Shown: piece after piece, positions 34,505 through 43,241 of the stretch | Numbering within the stretch: position 1 is the stretch's first letter | Layout: every line of letters begins with the position of its first letter | DNA from: Chloroflexota bacterium | GTDB taxonomy: Bacteria; Chloroflexota; Anaerolineae; Promineifilales; Promineifilaceae | Length of the DNA: 64,000 nucleotides | Assembly: GCA_013112725.1 (NCBI GenBank) | Contig: JABFFZ010000013.1 | Location: 23,465 to 87,464, forward strand | Direction of reading: 5' to 3' | Notes under the pieces: model-generated | Seen by the model: the letters and a program-made list of their open reading frames with translations, nothing else | The model's database searches: none | Told to the model about the DNA's origin: nothing | Position numbers and translations under genes: made by a program

Positions 34505-37132
34505 ATGCAGCTCATTATGACCCACGAGAACGCTGATTTTGACGCGATTGCTTCGCTGTTAGCGGCGCACCGGTTGTACCCGCAGGCGATACCACTGCTG
34601 CCGCGCCGGGTGAATCGCAATGTGGAGCAGTTTTTGACGCTCTATTGGGATGCGCTGCCTTTTGTACGGCCGTCTGACTGGCACAAACGCAAAATCAGTG
34701 AAGTGCTGCTGGTGGATACCCATGCGTTGAATTCGGTGCGAGGGGTGGTGAAACGGCCGTCCGTGCATGTCATTGACCATCATACCGATTACCAGCCCCA
34801 GGCACGGTGGCATTACCAGGTAGAAGCGGTGGGGGCGACGGTGACGCTGCTGGTGGAACGGTTACAGAGCGCGGGCCTGGCGCTGTCGGCCGAAGAAACG
34901 ACGCTGCTGTTATTGGGCATTTACGAAGATACGGGGGCGCTGACCTATGACACGACCACCCCGCGCGACCTGTTGGCGGCGGCCTGGCTGTTGGGCCAGG
35001 GCGCAGTGCTGGCAGTGGCGCGCCGCTTTTTGAACCTGCCCTTGACGGAAAAGCAGTTCGCCTTGTATGACCAGTTGTTCACGGCCGTGACCTGGCATGA
35101 TGTGTACGGCCAATCGGTGGCTATCACCGCAGCCACCGCGCCCGATGATTTTGACGAGGAAATCTCCGGCATTGCCCACCGGCTGCGTGAATCGCTGACG
35201 CCGGCAGCCTTGTTTATGCTGGTGCAGTTACAGCGGGATGTGCAGGTGGTGGCCCGCAGCGCCAGCGACAAGGTGGATGTGGGTGTGGTGGCCAAAGCGT
35301 TGGGCGGCGGTGGGCACAGCCGGGCGGCGGCAGCGCACGTATCCGGGAAGTCGCTCACGGCCGTTATCACCGATATTCTCCACGTACTGCCCCAGGCCGT
35401 TGCGCCGCTGGCGCAGGTGGCGGAACTGATGTCCTTTGGGGTGCAAACGTTACCGCCGTCGGTAACGGTGGCCGAGGCTGCCGAAGTTATCCGCCGTTTT
35501 GGGTATGAAGGGTATCCGGTGCTAGACCCGGAGAGCAAGCAGGTGGTAGGGCTGCTCACGCGCCGCGCCGTTGACCGGGCGCTGAGCCACAACATGAGCA
35601 ATCTGCCCATCAGCCGCATTATGAAGACGGGCAATATAACGGTACGGCCGTCTGACTCCATTGACCACCTGCAAAAAGTGATGCTGAGCGAGGGATGGGG
35701 GCAAATTCCGGTGTTGGCTGAAGGCGATCAGGCGGCCAATGGCGTGCCCATCGGCATTGTCACCCGCACCGATTTACTCAACTACCTGTTCAAACCCGGC
35801 CCGCGCCCGGCCGAACCAGACATGCGCCAGATGCTCATGGAAAAGCTGCCGCCGCCCTTGTGGGCGCTGGTGCAGGCCGTGGGCGAGGTAGCGGCAGAAT
35901 TGGGCCAGCCCCTTTATTTTGTGGGTGGTATTGTGCGCGACTTGCTGCTGGGCCAATCACCCACCGATCTGGACATGGTGGTAGAAGGAGACGCCATCCG
36001 CCTGGCGCGGCAGTTGCAGCAAACGGTGGGTGGCGAGGTTCATGCGCACGGCCGTTTCGGCACTGCCAAATGGACGCTGGACATGGCCGTGTGGCAAACC
36101 TTACTGGCCGATCCCCCCCCCACACCGCCACTCTCTTCCATAGACTTCGTCACCGCCCGCACTGAATTCTACCGGGAGCCATCCGCGTTGCCAGAGGTGA
36201 CGCATGGCTCCATCAAGCTGGATTTACACCGGCGCGATTTCACCATCAACACCCTGGCAGTGCGGCTGGATGGCGCGTTTTTGGGGCAGTTGCTCGATTT
36301 TTACGGTGGGCAGCGTGACCTGGCGCAGGGCATCATCCGCGTGCTGCACAGCCTGAGTTTTGTGGACGACCCCACCCGCATTTTGCGGGCGGTACGCCTG
36401 GAGCAGCGGTTAGGGTTTCATATTGAGGCGCGCACGGCGGAGTTAATCGCCAATGCACTGCCCTTATTGGAGCGCGTTTCCGGCTCGCGCATTCGCCATG
36501 AGTTTGAATTGGCTTTCCGAGAGAGTGACCCGGCGCCGGTAATGCACCGACTGGCGGAATTGGAGGTGCTGGGACATCTACATCCGGCGGCTACCTGGAC
36601 GGCGGCCCATGCAGCGGCGTTTGCCCGGCTACGGCCGTTGCTGACCGACTCGCTCTGGCAAACGTTCCAGGAAGATGAAACACCCGCTTTCCTTTATTTT
36701 GCGCTGTGGGTGACACCGCTGCCGGAACCGACGCAATCAGAACTGATGGAGCGTCTGCGGGTGCGTAAGCTAACCCGGCTGGATGTGGCGGCCTGCTTCC
36801 AGGCGTGGGCGGCGCTGACCCACTTGCCGCCGGACGCCCGCCCCAGCCAGGTGGAAAAGGCATTACGGCCGTATCACCCCCGTGTGCTGTTGGTCGTCCG
36901 CGCCTTGCTGGACGAGGCGTGGCTGGTGGCCCTGTTGGAGCAATATGTGCGGGAGTGGCGGGGGATAAAAACGGCCGTGACCGGCAACGACCTGCGCGCT
37001 CTGGGCCTGAAACCCGGTCCCCGTTTTGGCGCGATTTTGGATGAACTGTTGGCGGCGCGGCTGGACGGCCGTGTGGCCGACGAAGCTGGCGAACGGGCAC
37101 TGCTGGCCGAACTGATCCACGTTCTGCAATGA
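34505..37132 (+). CDS. DHH-DHHA1-CBS-CBS-poly(A) polymerase/CCA-adding fusion
   Basis: An 875-residue fusion. Residues 1 to about 310 are a DHH phosphoesterase (MTHENADFDAIASLLAAHRL, VIDHHTDYQPQ, ending in the DHHA1 motif GGGGHSRAAAAHVSG). Two CBS domains follow (about 315-440: YEGYPVLDPESKQVVGLLTR and WGQIPVLAEGDQAANGVPIG). The C-terminal half is a class II nucleotidyltransferase with YFVGGIVRDLLLGQSPTDLD (metal-binding DxD), RDFTINTLAVRLDG and ILRAVRLEQRLGF. It should add CCA or A residues to tRNA 3' ends; the DHH part could act on oligonucleotides and the CBS pair could sense adenine nucleotides. This architecture is known in several phyla. The mRNA is probably leaderless. Confidence 0.9.
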   Translation: MQLIMTHENADFDAIASLLAAHRLYPQAIPLLPRRVNRNVEQFLTLYWDALPFVRPSDWHKRKISEVLLVDTHALNSVRGVVKRPSVHVIDHHTDYQPQARWHYQVEAVGATVTLLVERLQSAGLALSAEETTLLLLGIYEDTGALTYDTTTPRDLLAAAWLLGQGAVLAVARRFLNLPLTEKQFALYDQLFTAVTWHDVYGQSVAITAATAPDDFDEEISGIAHRLRESLTPAALFMLVQLQRDVQVVARSASDKVDVGVVAKALGGGGHSRAAAAHVSGKSLTAVITDILHVLPQAVAPLAQVAELMSFGVQTLPPSVTVAEAAEVIRRFGYEGYPVLDPESKQVVGLLTRRAVDRALSHNMSNLPISRIMKTGNITVRPSDSIDHLQKVMLSEGWGQIPVLAEGDQAANGVPIGIVTRTDLLNYLFKPGPRPAEPDMRQMLMEKLPPPLWALVQAVGEVAAELGQPLYFVGGIVRDLLLGQSPTDLDMVVEGDAIRLARQLQQTVGGEVHAHGRFGTAKWTLDMAVWQTLLADPPPTPPLSSIDFVTARTEFYREPSALPEVTHGSIKLDLHRRDFTINTLAVRLDGAFLGQLLDFYGGQRDLAQGIIRVLHSLSFVDDPTRILRAVRLEQRLGFHIEARTAELIANALPLLERVSGSRIRHEFELAFRESDPAPVMHRLAELEVLGHLHPAATWTAAHAAAFARLRPLLTDSLWQTFQEDETPAFLYFALWVTPLPEPTQSELMERLRVRKLTRLDVAACFQAWAALTHLPPDARPSQVEKALRPYHPRVLLVVRALLDEAWLVALLEQYVREWRGIKTAVTGNDLRALGLKPGPRFGAILDELLAARLDGRVADEAGERALLAELIHVLQ

Positions 37133-37199
37133 ATAACGGGTATAATCCCTTTTCACTGGCCCGCTTGTAACTGGGAGAATCATCAAATTAAACCAATCA

Positions 37200-38078
37200 T
37201 TGCCCACAAACCTGAACTCATTTGCCGATTACAGAGAGGAAGGCCATCATTGGATCACCCTGGCTTCAGGCGAATTTTATCCGGACATCTTAGCCGATGC
37301 TGTGGCTTTGTATGAACCTGTATTGGTGTTGTTCAAAAAGCTTTTGTTGACTTCGGAATCTTCTCAGCGTTTGTTGCTGCAAATCGCGGAGGTGGAGTCA
37401 CAATGGATGCGCATTCAGTTATGCCGGGTATTTCGCAAGTACGTTAGCCCGGCAACGCCGGTGGAGATGCTTAAAAAGAAAAGGCAGGCACAACAGATAA
37501 ATGCGCAGTTTGGGTGGGATTTCCGGGCAATTCAGGAAGTGCAGGCGGCCTTTATGTCACGGCCGTTGCCAGACGAAGCTCTCTGCGCCATATTATGGGA
37601 ATATAAAAGTCGCGGGCAGAAAGGGTATGATCTGACCGACCGTTTCTTTATCATGTTCCGTGCCCAATTCCCTGATTTATATATTGACAGTCCACAAAGA
37701 GCCGGGCGGGACATCCGCTTGGGCAATGCCATCAAAGACTATACCAATCCAGATCGTCCTGTAGATTTTGTTGTCTACAATGCAGCCGGAGACCAGGTGA
37801 TCGCCATTGGTCTGGCTCGATATGATTCTGATAGAGGTGGCGCCCAAGAAGATGATCGCACGGGCGGTTACAAAAACTGTGCCAACGAAGTCTTGAACTA
37901 TGCCCAGAAAAATGGCCTTGGACTCAAGATGCTTTTTATCAATGATGGCCCGGGTTTGTTGCTTGGTTCAATGTGGCATGATTACGCGGCTTTAGAGCAA
38001 AGCTGGCCGGGCAAAATAATGGTTTTGACCTTACGCATGGTTCCAGGCAGATTAACGCGGGAATGGCTTGAACGCTAG
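37200..38078 (+). CDS. Probable type II restriction endonuclease
   Basis: A 292-residue protein next to a DNA methyltransferase. I cannot name its family from memory. The C-terminal half has a compact conserved-looking block, PVDFVVYNAAGDQVIAIGLA followed by RYDSDRGGAQEDDRTGGYKN, in which Asp after Pro-Val and the later GLARYDSDRG suggest a variant of the PD-(D/E)xK nuclease fold. The N-terminal half is helical. The start is uncertain: the frame opens at a TTG (37200), and the strong GGGAG lies too far upstream for it. The gene is AT-richer than its neighbours. The function rests on context plus this block. If it is not a nuclease, it may still be part of the same defence pair. Confidence 0.6.
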   Translation: MPTNLNSFADYREEGHHWITLASGEFYPDILADAVALYEPVLVLFKKLLLTSESSQRLLLQIAEVESQWMRIQLCRVFRKYVSPATPVEMLKKKRQAQQINAQFGWDFRAIQEVQAAFMSRPLPDEALCAILWEYKSRGQKGYDLTDRFFIMFRAQFPDLYIDSPQRAGRDIRLGNAIKDYTNPDRPVDFVVYNAAGDQVIAIGLARYDSDRGGAQEDDRTGGYKNCANEVLNYAQKNGLGLKMLFINDGPGLLLGSMWHDYAALEQSWPGKIMVLTLRMVPGRLTREWLER

Positions 38079-38126
38079 ACAGGTGAGATATGGCAACCGG
38101 AGTTTCTAAAACAAGGTGGAATGGTG

Positions 38127-39311
38127 ATGAATTTGGAATATAAAGGCGAGCAGGATAATGCTCTCTCTTTAGTTTACAAAAACAAACAGCCAGAATCACA
38201 AGTTTTGTTGACTGAACCCGGCCAATATAAATGCCTGTATCAAAAAGATAATCACAATCGTCTATATTATGGTGATAATTTACCGATTCTGGCCTCACTA
38301 TATCGAAACCCATCTATACGTGGACAGGTTCGGCTTGTGTATATTGATCCGCCCTATGCAACAGGCAACGTTTTCCAGTCTCGCAACCAGGAAGATGCTT
38401 ACACCGATTTGCTTGCTGGAGCGCGTTATGTTGAGTTCATGCGCCAGCGGCTCATCCTGCTACGGGAGCTACTGGCGGAAGATGGTTCCATTTATATCCA
38501 TCTGGATGCCAACATGGTGTTTCACATCAAGATCATCATGGATGAAATATTCGGTGCGCGGCAATTTCGCGGTTTTATCACCAGGAAAAAATGCAACCCA
38601 AAAAATTACACCCGTAAGACTTACGGGAGTATTTCTGATTACATCTTGTTCTACACCAAATCTGACAACTATGTTTGGCATCGCCCCTATGATGACTGGA
38701 CGTCAGAAGATATTGAAAAAGAATATCAATATATTGAGGAGGGAACGGGACGTCGGTATAAGAAAGTACCTGTTCACGCGCCAGGAGTACGAAATGGGGC
38801 TACCGGACAGCCCTGGCGGGGCAAGATGCCGCCACCGGGAAAACATTGGCAATACACACCAGATAAGTTGGATGATATGGATGCCAGAGGTGAAATATAT
38901 TGGTCGCCCACCGGTAATCCACGGCGCAAGGTTTACCTGGATGGAAGTCAGGGCAAACCGGTGCAAGACATCTGGCTTGATTTCAAAGATGCACACAATC
39001 AGAATATTCAGATAACTGGTTACCCTACAGAGAAAAACCCTGATCTGTTAGCGCGTATTATTCAGGCGTCTTCAAATCCCGAGGACATCGTATTAGATTG
39101 TTTTGCCAGTTCTGGCACAACATTGTTAGCCGCTAATCAACTAAACCGCCGTTGGATCGGAGTAGATGACAGCCAACATGCCCTGGAAACCATCCTCAAG
39201 CGGCTTGCTATTGGCAGCGAAGCAATGGGAGATTTTGTAACCAGAAATGGGCAAAACAAAAAAAGGGTAACATCTGAACCGCAGCCCAGGACTTTGTGGG
39301 AGATTTTGTAA
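38127..39311 (+). CDS. Beta-class site-specific DNA methyltransferase (tail altered by duplication)
   Basis: N6-adenine or N4-cytosine methyltransferase of a type II/III-like system. Catalytic motif IV DPPYATGN is at about 75-82 and precedes the AdoMet-binding motif I DCFASSGTTLLAANQLNRRW (about 325), the order of the beta class. Between them YVEFMRQRLILLRELLAEDG and SIYIHLDANMVFHIKIIMDE are typical of Mod proteins. I use the ATG at 38127 because AAGGTGG lies seven bases upstream. A 71-base tandem duplication (39227-39368) shifts the frame, so the protein now ends PRTLWEIL instead of continuing into the 39296-39523 segment. The catalytic core is intact, so it may still work. Its partner endonuclease is upstream. 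Confidence 0.85.
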   Translation: MNLEYKGEQDNALSLVYKNKQPESQVLLTEPGQYKCLYQKDNHNRLYYGDNLPILASLYRNPSIRGQVRLVYIDPPYATGNVFQSRNQEDAYTDLLAGARYVEFMRQRLILLRELLAEDGSIYIHLDANMVFHIKIIMDEIFGARQFRGFITRKKCNPKNYTRKTYGSISDYILFYTKSDNYVWHRPYDDWTSEDIEKEYQYIEEGTGRRYKKVPVHAPGVRNGATGQPWRGKMPPPGKHWQYTPDKLDDMDARGEIYWSPTGNPRRKVYLDGSQGKPVQDIWLDFKDAHNQNIQITGYPTEKNPDLLARIIQASSNPEDIVLDCFASSGTTLLAANQLNRRWIGVDDSQHALETILKRLAIGSEAMGDFVTRNGQNKKRVTSEPQPRTLWEIL

Positions 39312-39368
39312 CCAGAGATGGGCAAAACAAAAAAAGGGTAACATCTGAACCGCAGCCCAGGACTTTGT
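39227..39368 (+). repeat. 71-bp tandem duplication at the methyltransferase 3' end
   Basis: Unit 1 (39227-39297) and unit 2 (39298-39368) begin GGGAGATTTTGTAACCAGA and differ at one position (AGAAATGGG versus AGAGATGGG). Because 71 is not divisible by three, the second copy shifts the reading frame. Loss of one copy would restore the longer protein, so this could be a reversible switch. Confidence 0.95.
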
Positions 39369-39523
39369 TCGATTTAATGGAAGAAAAAGCAGAGCCAATA
39401 AAGAAGCCTGTGGAAATGGCTAACAATCACTTTCCAATTACTGAGTTTTCGCTTTTTGTCGAAGTTTACTTGGCGAAAGACTTTGAAAGCGTTGTGCAGG
39501 CATGGTTATCTGTTCAAGAATAG
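39296..39523 (+). pseudogene. Displaced C-terminal segment of the methyltransferase
   Basis: The open frame reads MGDFVTRDGQNKKRVTSEPQ, then PRTLFDLMEEKAEPIKKPVE and a hydrophobic-acidic tail ending QAWLSVQE. Its first 25 residues repeat the preceding gene's frame. The original methyltransferase therefore most likely ended in QE at 39523, and about 50 residues were cut off by the 71-base duplication. It has no ribosome site of its own and is probably not translated independently. This is inference from the frame and repeat geometry. Confidence 0.75.
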
Positions 39524-39547
39524 CGAATGGTGTGGAGGTACCTATAT

Positions 39548-40189
39548 ATGAATATGTTAGCAATTTCACCTGAACAAACAGAAGAAATTTATTACCCTGA
39601 ATCGGATGGTAAACCTATGGGCGAGACAGATTGGCATCGCAAAGCAATGATGGCACTCATTGAGATGCTAGAGGCACGTTATCGAGACAGGCAGGATGTG
39701 TATGTTTCCGGTAATTTATTTGTTTATTATGAGAAGGGAAAACCCTCTTCGGTTTTTGCGCCAGACGCCTTTGTGGTGTTTGGCGTGCCTAAACGGGAAC
39801 GGCGCACCTACAAGCTGTGGGAGGAGGGAGGCAAGGCGCCTGACGTGGTTTTTGAAGTTTCTTCAGAAAGCACATCGTTGGAAGATGAAGGATCAAAGAA
39901 GGTGATTTGCCGCCGGTTGGGGGTGAGCGAGTATTTTTTGTATGACCCGGAGCAGGCGTATCTGGAACCGCCGCTCCAGGGATTTCGCCTGACTAACGGC
40001 CGTTACCAACTCCTCACGCCCGACGCCAACGGTCTCTACAGCCAGCAGCTTGACCTCTATCTACGGCTGGAAGGGCAGCAATTACGCCTGATAGACGCCG
40101 CCACCGGCGAGCATCTGCTCATGCCCCAGGAAGCCCAGGCTGAGCTGGCGCGTTTGCGTAGCGAACTGGCAAAATTGCAAAGAAAATAG
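39548..40189 (+). CDS. Uma2-family (DUF820) PD-(D/E)xK nuclease-like protein
   Basis: A 213-residue member of the Uma2/DUF820 family, which is especially expanded in cyanobacteria and Chloroflexota and has a restriction-endonuclease fold. Typical features are the start region with DWHRKAMMALIEMLEARYRD, then VYYEKGKPSSVFAPDAFVVF (the P-D of the active site), APDVVFEVSSESTSLEDEG (E-x-S) and KKVICRRLGVSEYFLYDPEQ (KxxxY). The last 40 residues form a coiled coil with Gln/Ala/Leu heptads (QEAQAELARLRSELAKLQRK). I begin at MNMLAI because GGAGGTACC lies nine bases upstream. Its role is unknown; genomes often carry many copies. It closes the restriction-like island. Confidence 0.9.
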   Translation: MNMLAISPEQTEEIYYPESDGKPMGETDWHRKAMMALIEMLEARYRDRQDVYVSGNLFVYYEKGKPSSVFAPDAFVVFGVPKRERRTYKLWEEGGKAPDVVFEVSSESTSLEDEGSKKVICRRLGVSEYFLYDPEQAYLEPPLQGFRLTNGRYQLLTPDANGLYSQQLDLYLRLEGQQLRLIDAATGEHLLMPQEAQAELARLRSELAKLQRK

Positions 40190-40275
40190 GATACAAAGTA
40201 CGCTTAAGCGCACTACAGCAGTAACTATAGTCAGGACATCTCGGCTGGGTTGTGGGTCGGCTACAGTTGTGGAGG

Positions 40276-40488
40276 TTACAACAATTCTTTGAAATCTTCA
40301 ATTGTCAGGCCAGCATCCTTGATAATGCCGGCCATCGTGTAGGCGTTAATGGGATTGGCTGGCGGAATAATGATGATACGCTCGCCATTTGTCATGGCAA
40401 TATGTTTGCTCTGGCGGATTATCCAAAATCCAGCCTTTTCAAAAGCTCTGACAGCCTGCCTGTGACTAATTCCAGCGAGCTTGGGCAT
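40276..40488 (-). CDS. hicA: HicA toxin (mRNA interferase)
   Basis: A 70-residue dsRBD-fold ribonuclease toxin that cleaves mRNA when freed from HicB. It matches HicA: ISHRQAVRAFEKAGFWIIRQ, then SKHIAMTNGERIIIIPPANP, which contains the catalytic His of the SxH motif, and the closing GIIKDAGLTIEDFKELL. The gene begins one base after the hicB stop on the minus strand, so both are made from one mRNA. The order hicB-hicA is the reverse of the commoner one, but is known. A weak ribosome site suggests translation coupled to hicB, which would keep toxin below antitoxin. Confidence 0.92.
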   Translation of the reverse strand: MPKLAGISHRQAVRAFEKAGFWIIRQSKHIAMTNGERIIIIPPANPINAYTMAGIIKDAGLTIEDFKELL

Positions 40489-40489
40489 T

Positions 40490-40693
40490 TCAGCCGGGTA
40501 CGGGGACTTCTACAAGGCGAGTGGCTGTGTCTTTAGTGAGTTCTTCTACAGCTTCCAGGTAGGTAACAATGGCATCCTGGATATTTTCCAGTGCTTCTTC
40601 TTCTGTTTCGCCCTGAGACCAACAACCAGGGAGACCAGGGCACCACACAGAGTAGCCCTCATCATTTTTCTCTATTTTTACACGGTATTTCAT
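40490..40693 (-). CDS. hicB: HicB antitoxin (short form)
   Basis: A 67-residue HicB-type antitoxin with the partial RNase-H-like fold only: MKYRVKIEKNDEGYSVWCPG, LPGCWSQGETEEEALENIQD and AIVTYLEAVEELTKDTATRL. It has no C-terminal DNA-binding domain (no ribbon-helix-helix or HTH), so autorepression by this protein alone is unlikely. I start at the ATG at 40693, preceded by GCCGAGGGAACG; the longer frame is repeat-derived. The promoter lies just upstream. Together with hicA this is a complete type II toxin-antitoxin pair beside the restriction-like island. Confidence 0.92.
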   Translation of the reverse strand: MKYRVKIEKNDEGYSVWCPGLPGCWSQGETEEEALENIQDAIVTYLEAVEELTKDTATRLVEVPVPG

Positions 40694-40728
40694 CGTTCCC
40701 TCGGCAATCAGTTCATCGAGCCAGGAGG

Positions 40729-40758
40729 AGTATAACACGTCTTCCCATTGCCTTGTAA
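40729..40758 (-). promoter_or_regulatory. Promoter for hicBA
   Basis: On the minus strand TTACAA (40758-40753), an 18-base spacer and TATACT (40734-40729), about 36 bases before the hicB start. Confidence 0.55.
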
Positions 40759-40800
40759 GACACAATTTTGGCAAGCGGCTCACGGCCCACGGGCCACGCC

Positions 40801-43212
40801 TCACGTGGGAATACTGATCGAAGCGTGGTCTTTCACGGCCGTACCCGTCCCCTCCGCCCGCGCCGTCAGAAAACCCAACGCCTCGTCGGCCGTGCCATCC
40901 ATGTAAATGTCCAGGACACGGCCGTGACTGGCTTCCGGTAAGTCTATCACCCGCAGCCACTCCGCCAGCCCGGCGTCGTGTGGCAGCAGCCGCGCCAGGC
41001 AGTTGGGCGATTCCCGGAAAAAGCCCCAATCAAAATAACTGCCCGGCATGTGCAAATGCAGCGGCAACGAATAAATGCCCGACTCGACCAAATCCTGGAA
41101 GAAGTGGGTGCCATAGGAAAGCTCCGGTGGTTTCCCTTCCTTGGCCACCGCCATTTCTATCAGCACCTTCGTGTTGTAAATGTCTGCATACGTCACCCGC
41201 ACCCCCAAATCCAGATTGGCGCTGCCCCACCGGCCCGGCCCTATCAGGATGAACGGCCGTCCCTCCAACAACTTGTTCAACCGGCCAATCGCCCGCCCCA
41301 ATTCCAGCTGGGTGGCATTGTCGGCAATCTGGTGGTATTTCTCCGGGTCTACAAAAATAACCAGTTCCACCTGCTTCGCCAGGCCATCAGGAATGAGGCC
41401 CTGCGAAGCAAACAAAACATCTACTTCTGGAACATCTTTCGGAATAGTTACAACCTGTTCCTGGCGATGGCTTAGGGGACGGCATTGCAGCAGGTTCAGC
41501 CTATAGTCAGGGTGCGGATAATTGGGCACAATGTCCACGGTGAATTCCACATCCACCGGCGTTTTATACGCCTTCTCCAGGCGATTTAGCGCCGTGCGCA
41601 TCAGCGACACAAACTTTTGGTCTTTGGTCAGATAATCAAATGTCAGCACATACCGGTCATCGGCCGTCAGCCCCCCCACCGAGACAATTTTCTGTAAATA
41701 ATCGCCGCGATCCAGAGAGGCAATATAACGCAGCTCAGGGTACTGATGGTCCAATATCTCGCCGATGGGCAAAGTCTTGAAGCAATTTTCTTCCAGATCA
41801 ACCACATCTATTTGCCATTGAGCATATTGGCGGATGGCTTTGGCAGTCGTTTCCGGGCGCAGATGGGGGTGGCTGAGAGCAATCAGGCGGGGGTAATCAT
41901 TATCCACGCGGTCTACGGCGCGGGTACCCAACCCCCACACCAGGCGCAAGAAGCCATCTTCGCGCCGGATTTTTGGGTGCCAGCGGAAGGGATTCCGGCT
42001 GAAAGCGACGCCGGCCAGGGTAGGGAAATAGGTACGGCCGTAACGCTTCCCCCACACCCGCTGAATCAAAATCGCCATGCGCTCATCATAATCCAACAGC
42101 CCATGGTGCTGCCGGTATAAAATAGCATCCGGGTTTACCGTGCTGGCATACACCCGCTTAATCGCATTTAACAGATCAGTCAGATTTTCTTCTCGTGTTC
42201 CCTGATTGGGGCAGAAGTAACTGTGGTACTTACCGGCAAAGGCAAAACCAAAATTATCTTCTAACAAACTGGATGAACGCACAATAATGGGATCATCCCC
42301 CATTCTGTCCAGCACAATTTGTAATTGTTCCACCACATCAGAAGGGAACTCACCGCGTAGATGCGCCTCAATGATCGCCGGATATTCTACCCGAATTTCT
42401 TCCAGCGATTTGTACTTTTGATTCATCACCCATTCCAGGTTATTCATCAGCCGGAAGTCATAAATCACCTCACTGCCAATAAAGAAGGAATCAGGGATTT
42501 CCACCAGTTCCCTTAAATCTGGCTCCCCATCGGGCGGCGGCTGGCGCAAAATCTTCCAGGCCAGTGTCATGCCTGCCGATTTGCCGCCAATTTTGCCGCC
42601 GCCAATGCGCCCCCGGTAAATGCGGCGTAAATCATCAATGCTGAACATCTTTTTGGCTACGGCGATAAAACGCAGTTGATCGCTGATCATGCCCTTGATC
42701 AGCACCACCTTGATCTCTTCCAGATGATGTTTCACCGGCTCCAATTCGGCCGGAGGCAGCGATTCATACAGCTCACCCTGGCGAAATAACATTTCCCAGG
42801 GTGCAATTTCCGGGTTAAAGGTGAGTTCAATGGAACCAATTTGGCCTGGTTGTGCCTGACGCAGTTCTTCAATAATCTGATCCAGCAGCGACATACTGAG
42901 GTTGTTGGCAAAATAAGCGTCGGTCTGAAAATCACGCACCCGGCTTTTGCGTTTTTGCCAGATATTGGTCGGTTCCTGACCAAACGGATCATGCAGCCCT
43001 TCGCGGCGTTGTGACTCAATCGCCTTTTCTTTTACCTCACGCTCAAACGCTTCTGGGTCAATAATGCCGCGCCGGAATAGTTCCTCACGCATCCGCACCC
43101 GAATGCGTTCGGCCAGCACCGGATATTGCGCCAGTTTGATGTAAACATCAATGGTTGGGGTAATGCTGCGCAGAGGGAAATTGCCAACAGTTGGTGATGG
43201 TGGTTGATCCAT
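40801..43212 (-). CDS. PEP/pyruvate-binding (PPDK N-terminal) protein without phosphohistidine domain
   Basis: An 803-residue protein containing the ATP-grasp PEP/pyruvate-binding domain of phosphoenolpyruvate synthase and pyruvate phosphate dikinase. Diagnostic pieces are GGKIGGKSAGMTLAWKILRQ (substrate loop), DPIIVRSSSLLEDNFGFAFA and GKYHSYFCPNQGTREENLTD, and later LLQCRPLSHRQE. The phosphohistidine domain (TxGG.T.H) and the PEP-utilising TIM barrel are absent. Instead there is an N-terminal helical extension (about 200 residues) and a C-terminal domain (FILIGPGRWGSANLDLGVRV), so it probably phosphorylates another target or senses nucleotides. Similar proteins recur in Chloroflexota and cyanobacteria without known function. 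The promoter leaves no leader. Confidence 0.8.
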   Translation of the reverse strand: MDQPPSPTVGNFPLRSITPTIDVYIKLAQYPVLAERIRVRMREELFRRGIIDPEAFEREVKEKAIESQRREGLHDPFGQEPTNIWQKRKSRVRDFQTDAYFANNLSMSLLDQIIEELRQAQPGQIGSIELTFNPEIAPWEMLFRQGELYESLPPAELEPVKHHLEEIKVVLIKGMISDQLRFIAVAKKMFSIDDLRRIYRGRIGGGKIGGKSAGMTLAWKILRQPPPDGEPDLRELVEIPDSFFIGSEVIYDFRLMNNLEWVMNQKYKSLEEIRVEYPAIIEAHLRGEFPSDVVEQLQIVLDRMGDDPIIVRSSSLLEDNFGFAFAGKYHSYFCPNQGTREENLTDLLNAIKRVYASTVNPDAILYRQHHGLLDYDERMAILIQRVWGKRYGRTYFPTLAGVAFSRNPFRWHPKIRREDGFLRLVWGLGTRAVDRVDNDYPRLIALSHPHLRPETTAKAIRQYAQWQIDVVDLEENCFKTLPIGEILDHQYPELRYIASLDRGDYLQKIVSVGGLTADDRYVLTFDYLTKDQKFVSLMRTALNRLEKAYKTPVDVEFTVDIVPNYPHPDYRLNLLQCRPLSHRQEQVVTIPKDVPEVDVLFASQGLIPDGLAKQVELVIFVDPEKYHQIADNATQLELGRAIGRLNKLLEGRPFILIGPGRWGSANLDLGVRVTYADIYNTKVLIEMAVAKEGKPPELSYGTHFFQDLVESGIYSLPLHLHMPGSYFDWGFFRESPNCLARLLPHDAGLAEWLRVIDLPEASHGRVLDIYMDGTADEALGFLTARAEGTGTAVKDHASISIPT

Positions 43213-43218
43213 GCACCG

Positions 43219-43241
43219 ATTATAACAGTCTTGCGTCTCAT
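43219..43241 (-). promoter_or_regulatory. Promoter giving a leaderless mRNA for the PEP-binding protein
   Basis: On the minus strand a perfect TATAAT (43224-43219) ends six bases before the ATG at 43212, with TTCTGC 17 bases upstream as a weak -35. Transcription would begin at or next to the A of the ATG. Confidence 0.5.
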
